A stretch of DNA of 64,000 nucleotides from assembly GCF_014873495.1 (NCBI RefSeq), contig NZ_JADBGF010000001.1:5208001-5272000 (forward strand). The letters run 5' to 3'. The notes under the pieces were generated by a model. That model searched no databases. It was not told the DNA's origin and saw only the letters and a list, made by a program, of their open reading frames with translations. Positions 1 to 9,700 of this stretch are shown here, piece after piece. The translations under genes and the position numbers were made by a program. Source of the DNA: Streptomyces stelliscabiei (lineage in GTDB: Bacteria; Actinomycetota; Actinomycetes; Streptomycetales; Streptomycetaceae). Positions within the stretch are counted from its first letter, which is position 1. The number at the start of each line of letters is the position of its first letter.

Positions 1-1455
1 CACCTGGTGGGGCACGACTGGGGCTCCGTGCAGGGGTGGGAATTCGTGACCGTCGAGCGCACCGAGGGACGCATCGCGTCCTTCACCTCGATGTCCGGCC
101 CGTCCCTCGACCACATGGGGCACTGGATCAAACGGCGGCTGAAGCGCCCGACCCCGCGCCGCATCGGTCAACTCCTCGGTCAGGGCGCCAAGTCCTGGTA
201 CATCTACGTACTCCACACGCCTGTACTGCCCGAGCTCGCCTGGCGCGGTCCCCTCGGAAAGCACTGGCCCGGCATGGTCCGGCGGGCCGAGAAGCTGACC
301 GGGGGCGGCTACCCCCGTCCGTCGCTGCCCACGGACGCCGCGCACGGGGCATGGCTGTACCGGGACAACATGCGCACCCGGCTGGCCCACCCCCGTGACG
401 ACGCGTACGCCCACGCGCCCGTGCAGCTCATCACGCCCCTGGGCGACCAGTTCCTCTCCGAGCAGCTCAACGACGACCTGGAATCGTGGGCTCCGCAACT
501 CATCCGCCGTACTCTGCCCGCCAAGCACTGGATCCCGCGTACACGTCCGGATCAACTCGCCTCCTGGATCACCGAGTTCGTCACCGCGACCGAGGGCGGG
601 CGCCCCGCCCCGGTTTCCACCGGGGCGTACACGGACCGGTTCGGTGGGCAGTTGGTGCTGGTCACGGGTGCGGCCGGCGGTATCGGGCGCGCCACAGCCT
701 TCGCGTTCGCCGAGGCCGGAGCACGCGTCGTCGCCGTCGATCTCGACGCGGAAGGAGCGTCCCGTACCGCGGAGTTGTCCCGGTTGATCGGCGCGCCCGA
801 GGCCTGGGCCGAGGTGGTCGACGTCTCGGACGAGCGAGCCATGGAGAAACTCGCCGAGAAGGTCGCCACCGAGTACGGCGTGGTCGACGTGTTGGTGAAC
901 AACGCGGGAGTCGGGCTGTCGGGATCCTTCCTCGACACCACTTCGGAGGACTGGCGGAAGGTCCTCGACGTGAACCTGTGGGGCGTGATCCACGGCTGTC
1001 GGCTGTTCGGCAGGCAGATGGCCGAGCGCGGCCAGGGCGGCCATATCGTCAACACCGCCTCGGCCGCCGCGTATCTGCCTTCCAGATCACTGCCCGCATA
1101 CAGCACCTCCAAGGCGGCCGTCCTCATGCTGAGCGAGTGCCTGCGCGCGGAGCTGGCCGGTCAGGGCATCGGGGTGTCGGCGATCTGCCCCGGCATCGTC
1201 AACACCAACATCACCTCGACCGCGCGTTTCGCCGGCGTCGACTCCGAGGAGGAGAAACGCCGGCAGCGGAAGACCGCGAAGCTGTACGGACTGCGGAACT
1301 ACCCGCCGGAGAAGGTCGCGGACGCCGTTCTGCGCGCGGTCGTCCGCAATCAGGCGGTCGTCCCCGTCACCCCGGAAGCCCACGGCGGCCGCTTCCTGTC
1401 CCGGTTCGCCCCGCGGGCGCTGCGCGCACTCGCCCGACTGGAGCCACCACTGTGA
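1..1455 (+). CDS. Alpha/beta hydrolase (epoxide hydrolase-like) fused to short-chain dehydrogenase/reductase, 5' truncated
   Basis: The reading frame is open from base 1, so the start lies left of the window; 484 codons are visible. Codons 4-9 read GHDWGS, the nucleophile-elbow motif with Asp found in epoxide hydrolases and haloalkane dehalogenases. From about codon 215 a classical SDR follows: the NAD(P)-binding TGAAGGIG near codons 222-229, NNAG near 300, and the catalytic YxxxK as YSTSK at 367-371. The protein therefore joins a hydrolase and an oxidoreductase in one chain. The substrate cannot be told from sequence; related actinobacterial fusions are usually annotated only as SDR family oxidoreductase. 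No partner gene is evident; a MerR regulator follows after 151 bp. The domain calls are sure, the physiological role unknown. Confidence 0.9.
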   Translation, partial: HLVGHDWGSVQGWEFVTVERTEGRIASFTSMSGPSLDHMGHWIKRRLKRPTPRRIGQLLGQGAKSWYIYVLHTPVLPELAWRGPLGKHWPGMVRRAEKLTGGGYPRPSLPTDAAHGAWLYRDNMRTRLAHPRDDAYAHAPVQLITPLGDQFLSEQLNDDLESWAPQLIRRTLPAKHWIPRTRPDQLASWITEFVTATEGGRPAPVSTGAYTDRFGGQLVLVTGAAGGIGRATAFAFAEAGARVVAVDLDAEGASRTAELSRLIGAPEAWAEVVDVSDERAMEKLAEKVATEYGVVDVLVNNAGVGLSGSFLDTTSEDWRKVLDVNLWGVIHGCRLFGRQMAERGQGGHIVNTASAAAYLPSRSLPAYSTSKAAVLMLSECLRAELAGQGIGVSAICPGIVNTNITSTARFAGVDSEEEKRRQRKTAKLYGLRNYPPEKVADAVLRAVVRNQAVVPVTPEAHGGRFLSRFAPRALRALARLEPPL

Positions 1456-1606
1456 ACCTGTGGGACGGCGGCACGGAGCGAGCGTCATGGGGGCGCCCGG
1501 CGCACCTTCGGCGAGGAAGAGGAGAGCCGTGTCGGGTGTGAGCACACGGGCGGGATCGGCGTAGTCACCGGCGGCGGCCGGGCACGCACAGGAGAGAGGC
1601 ACGAGG

Positions 1607-2548
1607 ATGGTGAACGACGAATCGGCCCAGACCGCGTATCGCATCGAGGACCTGGCGTACCGGAGCGGCGCCACGGTCAGGACGATCCGCGCCTACCAGG
1701 ACCGGGGGCTGCTCCCCCGTCCCGAGCGGCGCGGCCGGGCCAACGTGTACGCGGACACCCATCTGACCAGATTGCGCCAGATCGCCGACCTCCTCGACCG
1801 CGGCTACACCCTGGCCTCCATCAAGGAGCTTCTGGATGCCTGGGACACGGGCCGCGGCCTCGGCGGGGTGCTGGGCCTGGCCGCGGAGGTCGACGGACCG
1901 TGGACCGACGAGAAGGCCGTACGGATCTCACGGGCCGAGTTGGCCGAGCGATTCGGCGGTGCTCCGGACGAGGCGGCGGTGGCGGACGCCATCCGGCTGG
2001 GAGTGCTGGAGCAGGTACCCGGCGCCGAGGACGCCTTTCTCGTTCCGAGCCCCCAAGAGCTGGCTGTGGCGGTCGAGTTGCATGGAGCCGGGGTACCACT
2101 GTCCGCGATGGCCGGTCATCTGCGGGAGTTGAGGGATCAGGTCGAGCACATCGCCGCCCGTTTCCTGGAGTTCACCACCGAGCATGTGTTCGCTCGCTAC
2201 ATCGGCTCACACCAGCCGCCGAGCGAGGCGGACACGGTCGAGGCGGCGAGACTGGTACGACGGCTACGCCCCCTCGCTCAGCAGGCCGTGGACGTCGAAC
2301 TCGCCCGTGCGATGCGGCTGTTCGCGACCCGACAGCTGCGTCGGCACCTCGATCCGGAAGCCGCCGTCGAACCGGCCGACGCGTCGCGTTCGGTCCGGAT
2401 AGCGGCATCCACGATGCGGTCCGTCGAGAGGCTGGTTGGGCCCGCGCAGGCCCCCGCTTTCATCTCCGCGGCAGCCGAACGGGAGGTACAGTCACGCACC
2501 TTGGACGCTCTGACAGCAAATAGATCTGAAAGTAACGAACTAGCCTAA
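1607..2548 (+). CDS. MerR family transcriptional regulator
   Basis: A 313-residue protein. Residues about 8-75 form a MerR winged helix-turn-helix, with the typical RTIRAYQDRGLLPRPER stretch and the following wing/helix ending in ASIKELLDAW. The C-terminal 230 residues have no Cys cluster typical of metal-sensing MerR members, so an organic effector or none is likelier (inference). The ATG is preceded by GGAGAGAGG. The gene stands alone between the hydrolase/SDR gene and the DnaA-box region. It could regulate the upstream fusion gene, but no MerR operator with a 19-bp promoter spacer was recognised. The effector is unknown. Confidence 0.85.
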   Translation: MVNDESAQTAYRIEDLAYRSGATVRTIRAYQDRGLLPRPERRGRANVYADTHLTRLRQIADLLDRGYTLASIKELLDAWDTGRGLGGVLGLAAEVDGPWTDEKAVRISRAELAERFGGAPDEAAVADAIRLGVLEQVPGAEDAFLVPSPQELAVAVELHGAGVPLSAMAGHLRELRDQVEHIAARFLEFTTEHVFARYIGSHQPPSEADTVEAARLVRRLRPLAQQAVDVELARAMRLFATRQLRRHLDPEAAVEPADASRSVRIAASTMRSVERLVGPAQAPAFISAAAEREVQSRTLDALTANRSESNELA

Positions 2549-2570
2549 TTACCCTATATTCGACAGGTAG

Positions 2571-2624
2571 TTGTCCACAGAATTGTCAATTCCCCTGTGG
2601 ATAACCTCACTTGACTGTGGATCA
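2571..2624. other. Cluster of three DnaA-box-like sites
   Basis: TTGTCCACA at 2571-2579 is the preferred Streptomyces DnaA box. TGTGGATAA at 2596-2604 is the reverse complement of the E. coli consensus TTATCCACA. TGTGGATCA at 2616-2624 is a weaker reverse match. The 132-bp gap between merR and kptA is distinctly AT-richer than its surroundings. Published work on S. coelicolor described DnaA-box clusters near but outside oriC that titrate DnaA; whether this is the equivalent of one of them is inference. Confidence 0.6.
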
Positions 2625-2680
2625 AACATCCGGATCAAAATCACGTGCGTGACGCGGGTCTCGCCAGGCACGCTGGCGGG

Positions 2681-3229
2681 ATGAACGAACGACGCACCGT
2701 GAGAGTGTCCAAGTACCTCTCCAAACACCTCCGCCACCAGCCGGAGCGGATCGGGCTCACGCTCGACGAGAGCGGCTGGGTCAGGATCGACACCCTGATC
2801 GAGGCGGCCGCCACCCACGGCTTCCACTTCACCCGGGCGGAACTCGACCATGTGGTCGAGGCCAACGACAAGCAGCGCTTCGCCGTCGAGGGTGACCGGA
2901 TCCGTGCCAGCCAGGGGCACACCGTCGACGTCGACCTGGGCCTGCCCCCGGCGACCCCGCCGCCGTACCTCTACCACGGGACCGTACCGGCCTTTCTCGG
3001 CGCGATCCGTGCCGAAGGCCTGCGCGCCATGAACCGCCACGACGTGCACCTCTCGCCCGATCGCGAGACCGCCACACGCGTCGGCGCCCGTCGCGGCCGT
3101 CCCGTCGTGCTCTCGGTGGACGCGGGTGCCATGCATCGCGACGGCCACGTCTTCCGTGTCAGCGCCAACGGGGTCTGGCTGACCGAGGCGGTACCGCCCG
3201 AGTACCTGCGGTTCCCCGAGGCGCGCTGA
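2681..3229 (+). CDS. kptA: RNA 2'-phosphotransferase, Tpt1/KptA family
   Basis: A 182-residue protein matching the KptA/Tpt1 family along its whole length. The N-terminal winged-helix lobe begins VRVSKYLSKHLRHQPERIGL. The ADP-ribosyltransferase-like C-terminal lobe contains YHGT, the HLSPD region and RPVVLSVDAGAMHRDGHVF. The family transfers an internal RNA 2'-phosphate to NAD+, giving ADP-ribose 1''-2'' cyclic phosphate. Bacteria lack the fungal-type tRNA splicing that creates this phosphate, so its natural bacterial substrate is unsettled; RNA repair or reversal of RNA or nucleic-acid modification are possibilities. The ATG was chosen because the KptA core begins straight after it; the ribosome-binding site is weak (GGCGGG) and an in-frame GTG lies 36 bp upstream. 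Confidence 0.9.
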   Translation: MNERRTVRVSKYLSKHLRHQPERIGLTLDESGWVRIDTLIEAAATHGFHFTRAELDHVVEANDKQRFAVEGDRIRASQGHTVDVDLGLPPATPPPYLYHGTVPAFLGAIRAEGLRAMNRHDVHLSPDRETATRVGARRGRPVVLSVDAGAMHRDGHVFRVSANGVWLTEAVPPEYLRFPEAR

Positions 3230-3265
3230 GCGGAACCACCCGACGACTGCCCTTAGGCTCGACGC

Positions 3266-4168
3266 ATGAGTCTGCGTCTGAGCACCGTGATCCTGCCCTA
3301 CCTCCGCTGGCACGAGGGCGGCCGCGACAGCTGGCAGCGCGCCGAGCAGCTCGGGTTCCACACCGCGTTCACGTACGACCACCTGTCGTGGCGCACCTTC
3401 CGGGACGGGCCGTGGTTCGGCGCCGTGCCGACCCTGACCGCGGCAGCTGCCGTCACCGACCGCATGCGCCTCGGCACGCTCGTGACCTCCCCGAACTTCC
3501 GGCACCCGGTGACCCTCGCCAAGGAACTCATCTCCCTCGACGACATCTCGGGCGGCCGGGTCACCCTCGGCGTGGGCGCGGGCGGCACCGGCTTCGACGC
3601 CACCGCGCTCGGCCAGGAGCCATGGACACCGCGTGAGCGCGCCGACCGGCTCGCCGAGTTCGTCCCCCTGCTCGACCGGCTGCTCACCGAGGACTCCGTC
3701 TCCTACGAGGGCGACCACTACTCCGCCCACGAGGCCCGCAACATCCCCGGCTGCGTCCAGCGCCCCCGGCTGCCCTTCGCGGTGGCCGCCAACGGGCCGC
3801 GCGGGATGCGGCTGGCCGCACGGTACGGACAGGCGTGGGTGACCACAGGGGACCCCAAACTGTTCGAGTCGGGCACCCCCGAACAGTCGGTTCAGGCCAT
3901 TCGCGGCCAGGTCGAGAAGCTGGCCGACACGGCCGCCGCGCTCGGGCGGGACGCGTCCGGACTCGACAAGATCCTCCTCACGGGCTTCACCCCGGACCGC
4001 GGCCGACCGCTGGAGTCGCTGGACGCGTTCGTGGACTTCGCGGGCCGCCACGCGGAGCTGGGCGTCACCGACCTCGTGATCCACTGGCCGATCCCGGACT
4101 CGGACTTCGCCGCGGACGAGAAGGTCTTCGAGCGCATCGCCATGGAGGCACCGGCCCAGCTGGCCTGA
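3266..4168 (+). CDS. LLM class flavin (probably F420)-dependent oxidoreductase
   Basis: A 300-residue TIM-barrel protein of the luciferase-like monooxygenase family. Recognisable elements are the N-terminal strand (STVILPY), the FTYDHLSW segment, the RLGTLVTSPNFRHP stretch followed by AKELISLDDISGGR, and GVGAGGTGFD. Many actinobacterial members use coenzyme F420 rather than FMN, and absence of a partner flavin reductase fits that, but the cofactor cannot be fixed from sequence alone. It lies 36 bp after kptA on the same strand, so cotranscription is possible. Substrate unknown. Confidence 0.9.
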   Translation: MSLRLSTVILPYLRWHEGGRDSWQRAEQLGFHTAFTYDHLSWRTFRDGPWFGAVPTLTAAAAVTDRMRLGTLVTSPNFRHPVTLAKELISLDDISGGRVTLGVGAGGTGFDATALGQEPWTPRERADRLAEFVPLLDRLLTEDSVSYEGDHYSAHEARNIPGCVQRPRLPFAVAANGPRGMRLAARYGQAWVTTGDPKLFESGTPEQSVQAIRGQVEKLADTAAALGRDASGLDKILLTGFTPDRGRPLESLDAFVDFAGRHAELGVTDLVIHWPIPDSDFAADEKVFERIAMEAPAQLA

Positions 4169-4320
4169 GACCGCCACGCAGCGGTCACGGCCAGGTGCGC
4201 TCGACGCGCTCGCAGAGGCTCATGGACGGCGGCCGTCACCGTGTGGGCGGCCGACGGTCCGGGGCGGTGATCACTCACCTGTGCGACCACCCGCACGACC
4301 GTGCGCGCATATGCGCGACA

Positions 4321-5199
4321 ATGGGGCCCGTGACCTCAGCGACGAGACAGCCCGAGACCCCGGCCCCGACCGTCCCGCTCCGGCTGATAGCCACGGATCT
4401 CGACGGCACCCTGCTCCGTGACGACAAGTCGGTCTCCCCCCGTACCGTCGCCGCCCTCGCGGCCGCGGAGGAGGCCGGCGTCGAGGTCTTCTTCGTGACC
4501 GGCCGGCCGGCCCGCTGGATGGACGTCGTCAGCGAACACGTGCACGGTCACGGTCTCGCGATCTGCGGAAACGGCGCCGCGGTGGTCGACCTGCACGGCG
4601 GCCCCGGCGCCCATCGCTTCGTCAAGGTCCGCGAACTGGCGCGGAAGAACGCGCTCGACGCCGTACGGCTGCTGCGCGAGGCCGCGCCGGGCACGGTCTA
4701 CGCGGTCGAGCAGACGTTCGGCTTCAACCAGGAGCCCGAGTATCCGAAACTCCACATGGAGATCCCCGACGTCCTCGCCCCCGCCGAGAAACTGCTGGCC
4801 CCAGGTGGTGTGGCCGACGACGAGCCGGTGCTGAAGATCCTCGCGTACCATCCGTCGATCGACCCCGACGCCTTCCTCGCCACCGCGCGTATCGCCGTCG
4901 GCGACCGTGCCACCATCACCCGCTCCAGTCCCAGCGCGCTGCTGGAGATCAGCGGACCCGGAGTCTCCAAGGCCAGCACCCTCGCCCTGTGCTGCGCCGA
5001 GCGCGGCATCTCCCACGAGGAGGTCGTCGCCTTCGGTGACATGCCGAACGACGTCGAGATGCTCACCTGGGCCGGTCGGTCGTACGCCATGGGCAACGCA
5101 CACCCGGACGTCCTCGCGGCGGCCTCGGGCCGGACCGTGGCCAACAACGAGGACGGGGTGGCGGTCGTCATCGAGCGGCTGCTGGCGGAACGCCTGTAA
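4321..5199 (+). CDS. HAD family phosphatase (Cof/type IIB)
   Basis: A protein of about 292 residues. Motif I is DLDGTLL with the nucleophilic and acid/base Asp pair, motif II is FVTGRP, the motif III lysine lies in the GVSKAST segment, and motif IV is AFGDMPND with the Mg2+-binding acids. The long insert between motifs II and III is a type C2B cap, typical of Cof/YbiV-like sugar-phosphate or flavin-precursor phosphatases. A GTG three codons downstream (4330) is an alternative start; the frame is open further upstream but lacks conserved sequence. The true substrate is unknown. Confidence 0.88.
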   Translation: MGPVTSATRQPETPAPTVPLRLIATDLDGTLLRDDKSVSPRTVAALAAAEEAGVEVFFVTGRPARWMDVVSEHVHGHGLAICGNGAAVVDLHGGPGAHRFVKVRELARKNALDAVRLLREAAPGTVYAVEQTFGFNQEPEYPKLHMEIPDVLAPAEKLLAPGGVADDEPVLKILAYHPSIDPDAFLATARIAVGDRATITRSSPSALLEISGPGVSKASTLALCCAERGISHEEVVAFGDMPNDVEMLTWAGRSYAMGNAHPDVLAAASGRTVANNEDGVAVVIERLLAERL

Positions 5200-5373
5200 C
5201 CGACGCCGCCCGAGCCGCACCTGCACCGAGCCCATCACGACCGCCGGGCCCACCGCCGTCCGCTCGGACCGCCGTATCGCCATGGCGCCGTACCGTCCAG
5301 TCCGTGCCGCCGTACCGTCCATGAGCGCCCCGTCGCCCGCGGCCGACCGGCATCCGCCGCTCTCAGCAGCCGG

Positions 5374-6441
5374 CTACAGCTCCACGCCGTGGTCCCGCAG
5401 CCACGGCGCGGGGTCCACGCCGGACCCCAGCTCCGGGGTGACCCGCACCTCGAAGTGCAGGTGCGGCCCGGTGGAGTTCCCGGTGGTGCCCGACTGGCCG
5501 ATCCACTGCCCCGCCGTCACCCGTTCGCCCTGGTCGACGGTGACGGCGGCGAGGTGCGCGTACTGCGTGTAGTAGCCGTCCGCGTGCTCGACGACGATCT
5601 GGATGCCGAAGGCACCCCCGCACGAGACCTTCACCACACGCCCCGCCCCGACCGCCCGCACGGGCGTACCGATCGGCACCGCGAAATCCTGCCCGGTGTG
5701 CTGACTGACCCAGCGCTCACCGCCGCTGCCGTATCCCGCGGAGAGTTCGTACGTGCCCACGGGAGGGACCCACGCGCTCGAAGGCACACCGTCGTCCGGC
5801 TGATCCAGTCGGACGGCTCCCCGGCAGGCACCGGCCGCGACCGTCGCGTCGGCCTCCCCCTGGAGCGTCCACTGTGCCTCCTCCAGTTTCAGCTGGATCG
5901 CGCGCTTGATCCCCGCGAGTCCGGTCTTCCGCTCCTCCAGCGCCCGCCACGCCGCGGCGGCCTTCGCCTCGTCCTCGGCGAGTCTCGCCTCCGCGCGAAG
6001 ATTCCTGCTCACGGCGTTGTTGACCGCCAGATCCGCCTGCCAGACGGCCCGCTGACCACGCATCAACTCCTCCGGATTCTCCGCCAGCAGCATCTGCGCG
6101 GTGTACGGCACGCCACCTCCCTCCCGGTACTGGGCGCGCGCGATCCGGCCGAGGTCGGCGTTCAGCACCGCGATCTGCTTCCGCTCCCGCGCGAGCAGCT
6201 TCTCCAGCCGCCGCGCCTTCTTCTTCAGCGCTCCGGCCGCCCGCCGCCCGGCCTCGTACCGCTGTGTCGCCACCGCCGCTTCGTCGAACAGCCGCACCAC
6301 CCGGGCGCTGACCCCTGCCGCGCCGGGCGCACCCGCGGCCTCACCGCCATCGCTGTCGGCCACCGTCGGCGTGGCCTGGAAAACCGCCGCCGCGCACAGC
6401 AGCACGACGGCGAACAGCGGGTTCCGGCGAGAGAAGCGCAT
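5374..6441 (-). CDS. Secreted M23 family metallopeptidase with coiled-coil (EnvC/NlpD-like)
   Basis: A 355-residue secreted protein. The first 30 residues are a signal peptide (RFSRRNP then a hydrophobic stretch ending in QATPTVA). Residues about 45-190 are rich in Ala, Glu, Arg and Lys and predict a long coiled coil. The C-terminal third is a LytM/M23 domain: HTGQDFAVP supplies the first zinc ligands (His, Asp), followed by YAHL and the terminal HLHFE. Such proteins are peptidoglycan endopeptidases or activators of amidases during cell separation; the intact zinc site suggests an active enzyme. The start was chosen at the ATG opening the signal peptide; the frame stays open 81 bp upstream. 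It is convergent with the HAD gene. Confidence 0.9.
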   Translation of the reverse strand: MRFSRRNPLFAVVLLCAAAVFQATPTVADSDGGEAAGAPGAAGVSARVVRLFDEAAVATQRYEAGRRAAGALKKKARRLEKLLARERKQIAVLNADLGRIARAQYREGGGVPYTAQMLLAENPEELMRGQRAVWQADLAVNNAVSRNLRAEARLAEDEAKAAAAWRALEERKTGLAGIKRAIQLKLEEAQWTLQGEADATVAAGACRGAVRLDQPDDGVPSSAWVPPVGTYELSAGYGSGGERWVSQHTGQDFAVPIGTPVRAVGAGRVVKVSCGGAFGIQIVVEHADGYYTQYAHLAAVTVDQGERVTAGQWIGQSGTTGNSTGPHLHFEVRVTPELGSGVDPAPWLRDHGVEL

Positions 6442-6713
6442 GTCAGCGATCGTGGCCCGACTCGGCGCCGCAGTCCTGTCCGAGTCGTACGCCCGGGGGA
6501 CACGATGCCCCGGACGGGCCAAGAGGCTGGGCCGAACAGGGTTACTCCTGCGGCGTGTTCGGCGGGGAGACGTCCGGGCGTGGCCGGTCGCCGACGACGT
6601 CGCGGTCGGCCGCCCGACAGCGGCTCGTCTCCACGGCGACAGGTGATGAGCAGGCTACGGCTCGGCGAATCGCCCTCCACGCCATCCTCGTTCCCCGCCC
6701 CCCGGCGACGCGC

Positions 6714-9700
6714 TCAGACCCCGGCCGGCACCTCTCCCGCTGCCTCCCGCTCGACCATCGCCCGCAAGGGCCCGTCCGTAGCGGCCAGTTCCGTGTAGGC
6801 CCCACGCTGCACGACGCGTCCCTCCGCCAGCACGACGACCTCGTCCACGGCTTCCAGGCCGGCCAGCCGATGGGTGATCAGCACAGTCGTGCGGCCCTCG
6901 GTCGCGGCCAGCAGGTCCGCGGTGAGCGCGTCGGCGGTCGGCAGGTCCAGGTGTTCCGCGGGCTCGTCGAGCACGAGGACGGGGAAGTCGGCCAACAGCG
7001 CACGGGCGAGGGCGAGCCGCTGACGCTGGCCGCCGGACAGCCGCGCCCCGTGTTCGCCGATCAAGGTGTCCAGCCCGTCGGGCAGTTCGTCGGCCCAGTC
7101 GAGCAGCCGCGCCCGCGCGAGCGCGTCCCGCAGCGCCGCCTCGCCCGCGTCCTTCCGAGCGAGCAGCAGGTTCTCCCGCACCGAGCTGTCGAAGAGGTGC
7201 GCGTCCTGGGCGCAGAGCCCCACGTACCGCCGTACGGCATCTCCTTCGAGCGCGCACGCGTCCACGCCTCCCAGCGTGTACGTCCCCGCCCGCGGGTCCA
7301 GGAAGCGCAGCAGCACCTGTGCCAGCGTGGTCTTGCCTGCCCCCGAGACACCGACCACGGCGACCCTCTGCCCCTGTTCGAGGGTGAGATCCAGCCCGGC
7401 GAGCGCGTCCCGGTCCTGCCCGGCGTACCGCGCGCCGAGCCCTTCGAGCCGCAGCGGGAACGGCGACACCGGCGCCTCGGCCGGCTCCTGCGGTTCGCGT
7501 ACGGGTTCGGGGGCGTCCAGCACGTCGTACACGCGCTCCGCGCTCCTGTGCACCCGCTGGCGGAACTGGACGGCCGACGGCATCCCCAGCACCGCCTCGA
7601 AGGCGGCCAGCGGGGTGAGCACGACGACGGCCATGGCCACACCGCCCAGCCGCCCGGTGACCACTGCCTGCACGCCGAGGAACGCGGTGGCGGCGACGGT
7701 GAGCCCGGAGACGAGGGCGGTGAGTCCGTCACCGAGCGCGGTCGCGGTGGCGGCGCGGGAGGTGATCCGGGTGAGCACCCGGTCGGCCTGCCCTGCCTCG
7801 GCCGTGCGCTTCGGCAGGGCGCCCGCGACCGTCAACTCGGCGGTGCCGGTGAGCAGATCGGCCACGCGGGTGGCGAGGACCCCGCGGGCCGGCGCCAGCC
7901 GGTGTTCCGCCCGCCGGGCGACGGCCCCGGTGACGAGTGGCACCCCGGCTCCGGCAGCGAGGAGCCCCACGGCGAGCGCGGCTCCGGCCTCGGGCAGCAG
8001 CCAGGTGGTGAACCCGACGGAGGCCGCGGAGACCGCCGTCGCGGCCCCCGCGGGAAGCAGCCAGCGCACCCAGTAGTCCTGCAGGGCGTCCACATCGGCG
8101 ACCAGTCGCGAGAGCAGATCGCCCCGCCGGGTCGTCCGCAGCCCGGCGGGTGCCAGCCGCTCCAGTCGGCGGTAGACGGCCACCCTGGTGTCGGCCAGCA
8201 TCCGCAGCACGGTGTCGTGCGACACCAGCCGCTCCGCGTACCGGAACACCGCCCGCCCGATCCCGAACGCCCTCGTCGCCGTCACCGCGACCATCAGGTA
8301 CAGCACCGGTGGCTGCTGAGAGGCCCGCGAGATCAGCCACCCGGACGTCGCCATCAGACCGACGGCACTGCCCAGCGCGAGGCTGCCGAGCACCAGGGCG
8401 AGGGCGAGTCGGCCCCGGCGCGGCCCGGCCATGGCGCGGACGCGGCCGAGCAGACGTCGCCGGGGGGCGTCGGGCATCGTGTCCGGGCGAGCCACCATGC
8501 TCCCTGCCCCGACTCCCGCCCTGGCCCCGAACCCGGCACCCGGCCCTCCTCCTGCCGATTCCGGGGGGCCACCCACGACGGCAGTCTTCTCGTCCGTCCC
8601 CGCACCGGCGGCCCGCCCACCCGCCGTTTCGGAAACGCCGGATTCCTGCAGCCCCTCGGCCGCCCGTCCCTCCAGCCGCACCACGCGGTCCGCTACCCCC
8701 AGCAGCGCCGGTCGGTGGACCACCAACAGGACGGTCCGTCCCACCGACAGCCGCCGTACCGCCTCCACGACCTCCGCCTCGGTCTCGCCGTCCAGCGAAG
8801 CCGTCGGTTCGTCGAGGAGCAGCACGGGCCGGTCGGCGAGGAACGCGCGGGCGAGGGCGAGCCGTTGCCGCTGTCCGGCGGAAAGCCCGGCGCCGTCCTC
8901 ACCGAGGACCGTCTCGGCCCCGTCGGACAACGCGTCCACGAACCCCAGTGCGCCCGCGTCGCCGAGCGCCCGCCGCACGGCCGTGTCGTCCGCGTCCGGC
9001 CGGGCCAGCCTTACGTTCTCGGCGATCGACCCGGCGTACAGGTGCGGCCGCTGCGGCACCCAGGCGACACGCGAACGCCACTCGTTCAGGTCGAGCGAGG
9101 CGAGATCGGCTCCCCCGACACGAATCCCGCCCGCAGTCACCTCGGTGAAGCCCAGAAGGACATGCAGCAGCGTCGACTTGCCCGCGCCGCTCGGCCCGAC
9201 GAGGGCCACCGTCTCTCCGGAGCCCACGGTGAAGGACACGTCCGAGACGGCTTCGTACGAGCGCTCGGGGTAGCGGACGCTCACCCCCTCGAAGTGGATG
9301 CCCCCGGCTGACGGCACCGCCCCGGTCCCGGACACCGGCACCGGGGTCTCCAGGACCTCGAAGATCTCCTCGGCAGCCGAGAGCCCCTCGGCCGCCGCGT
9401 GGAACTGGGCGCCCACCTGCCGAACCGGCAGGTACGCCTCGGGGGCCAGCACCAGGACAACCAGCCCGGTGTACAGGTCCATCTCACCGTGCACGAGCCG
9501 CATGCCGATGGTGACCGCGACCAGGGCGACCGAGATGGTCGCAAGCAGCTCCAGCGCGAAGGACGACAGAAAGGCGATCCGCAGCGTGCGCATGGTCGCC
9601 TGGCGGTACTCACCGGTGATCCGCTTGATCGACTCGGCCTGGGCCTTGGCCCGGCCGAACACCTTGAGCGTCGAAAGCCCGGCGACGACGTCCAGGAAGT

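Noticed and set aside
2549..4177. 542-codon minus-strand open frame across kptA and the LLM gene
   Set aside because: It overlaps two recognised genes completely and has no recognisable motif.
6555..9311. 918-codon open frame on the plus strand opposite cydDC
   Set aside because: Highly biased toward Arg, Gly, Pro and Gln with no domain; it is antisense to a clear ABC transporter.
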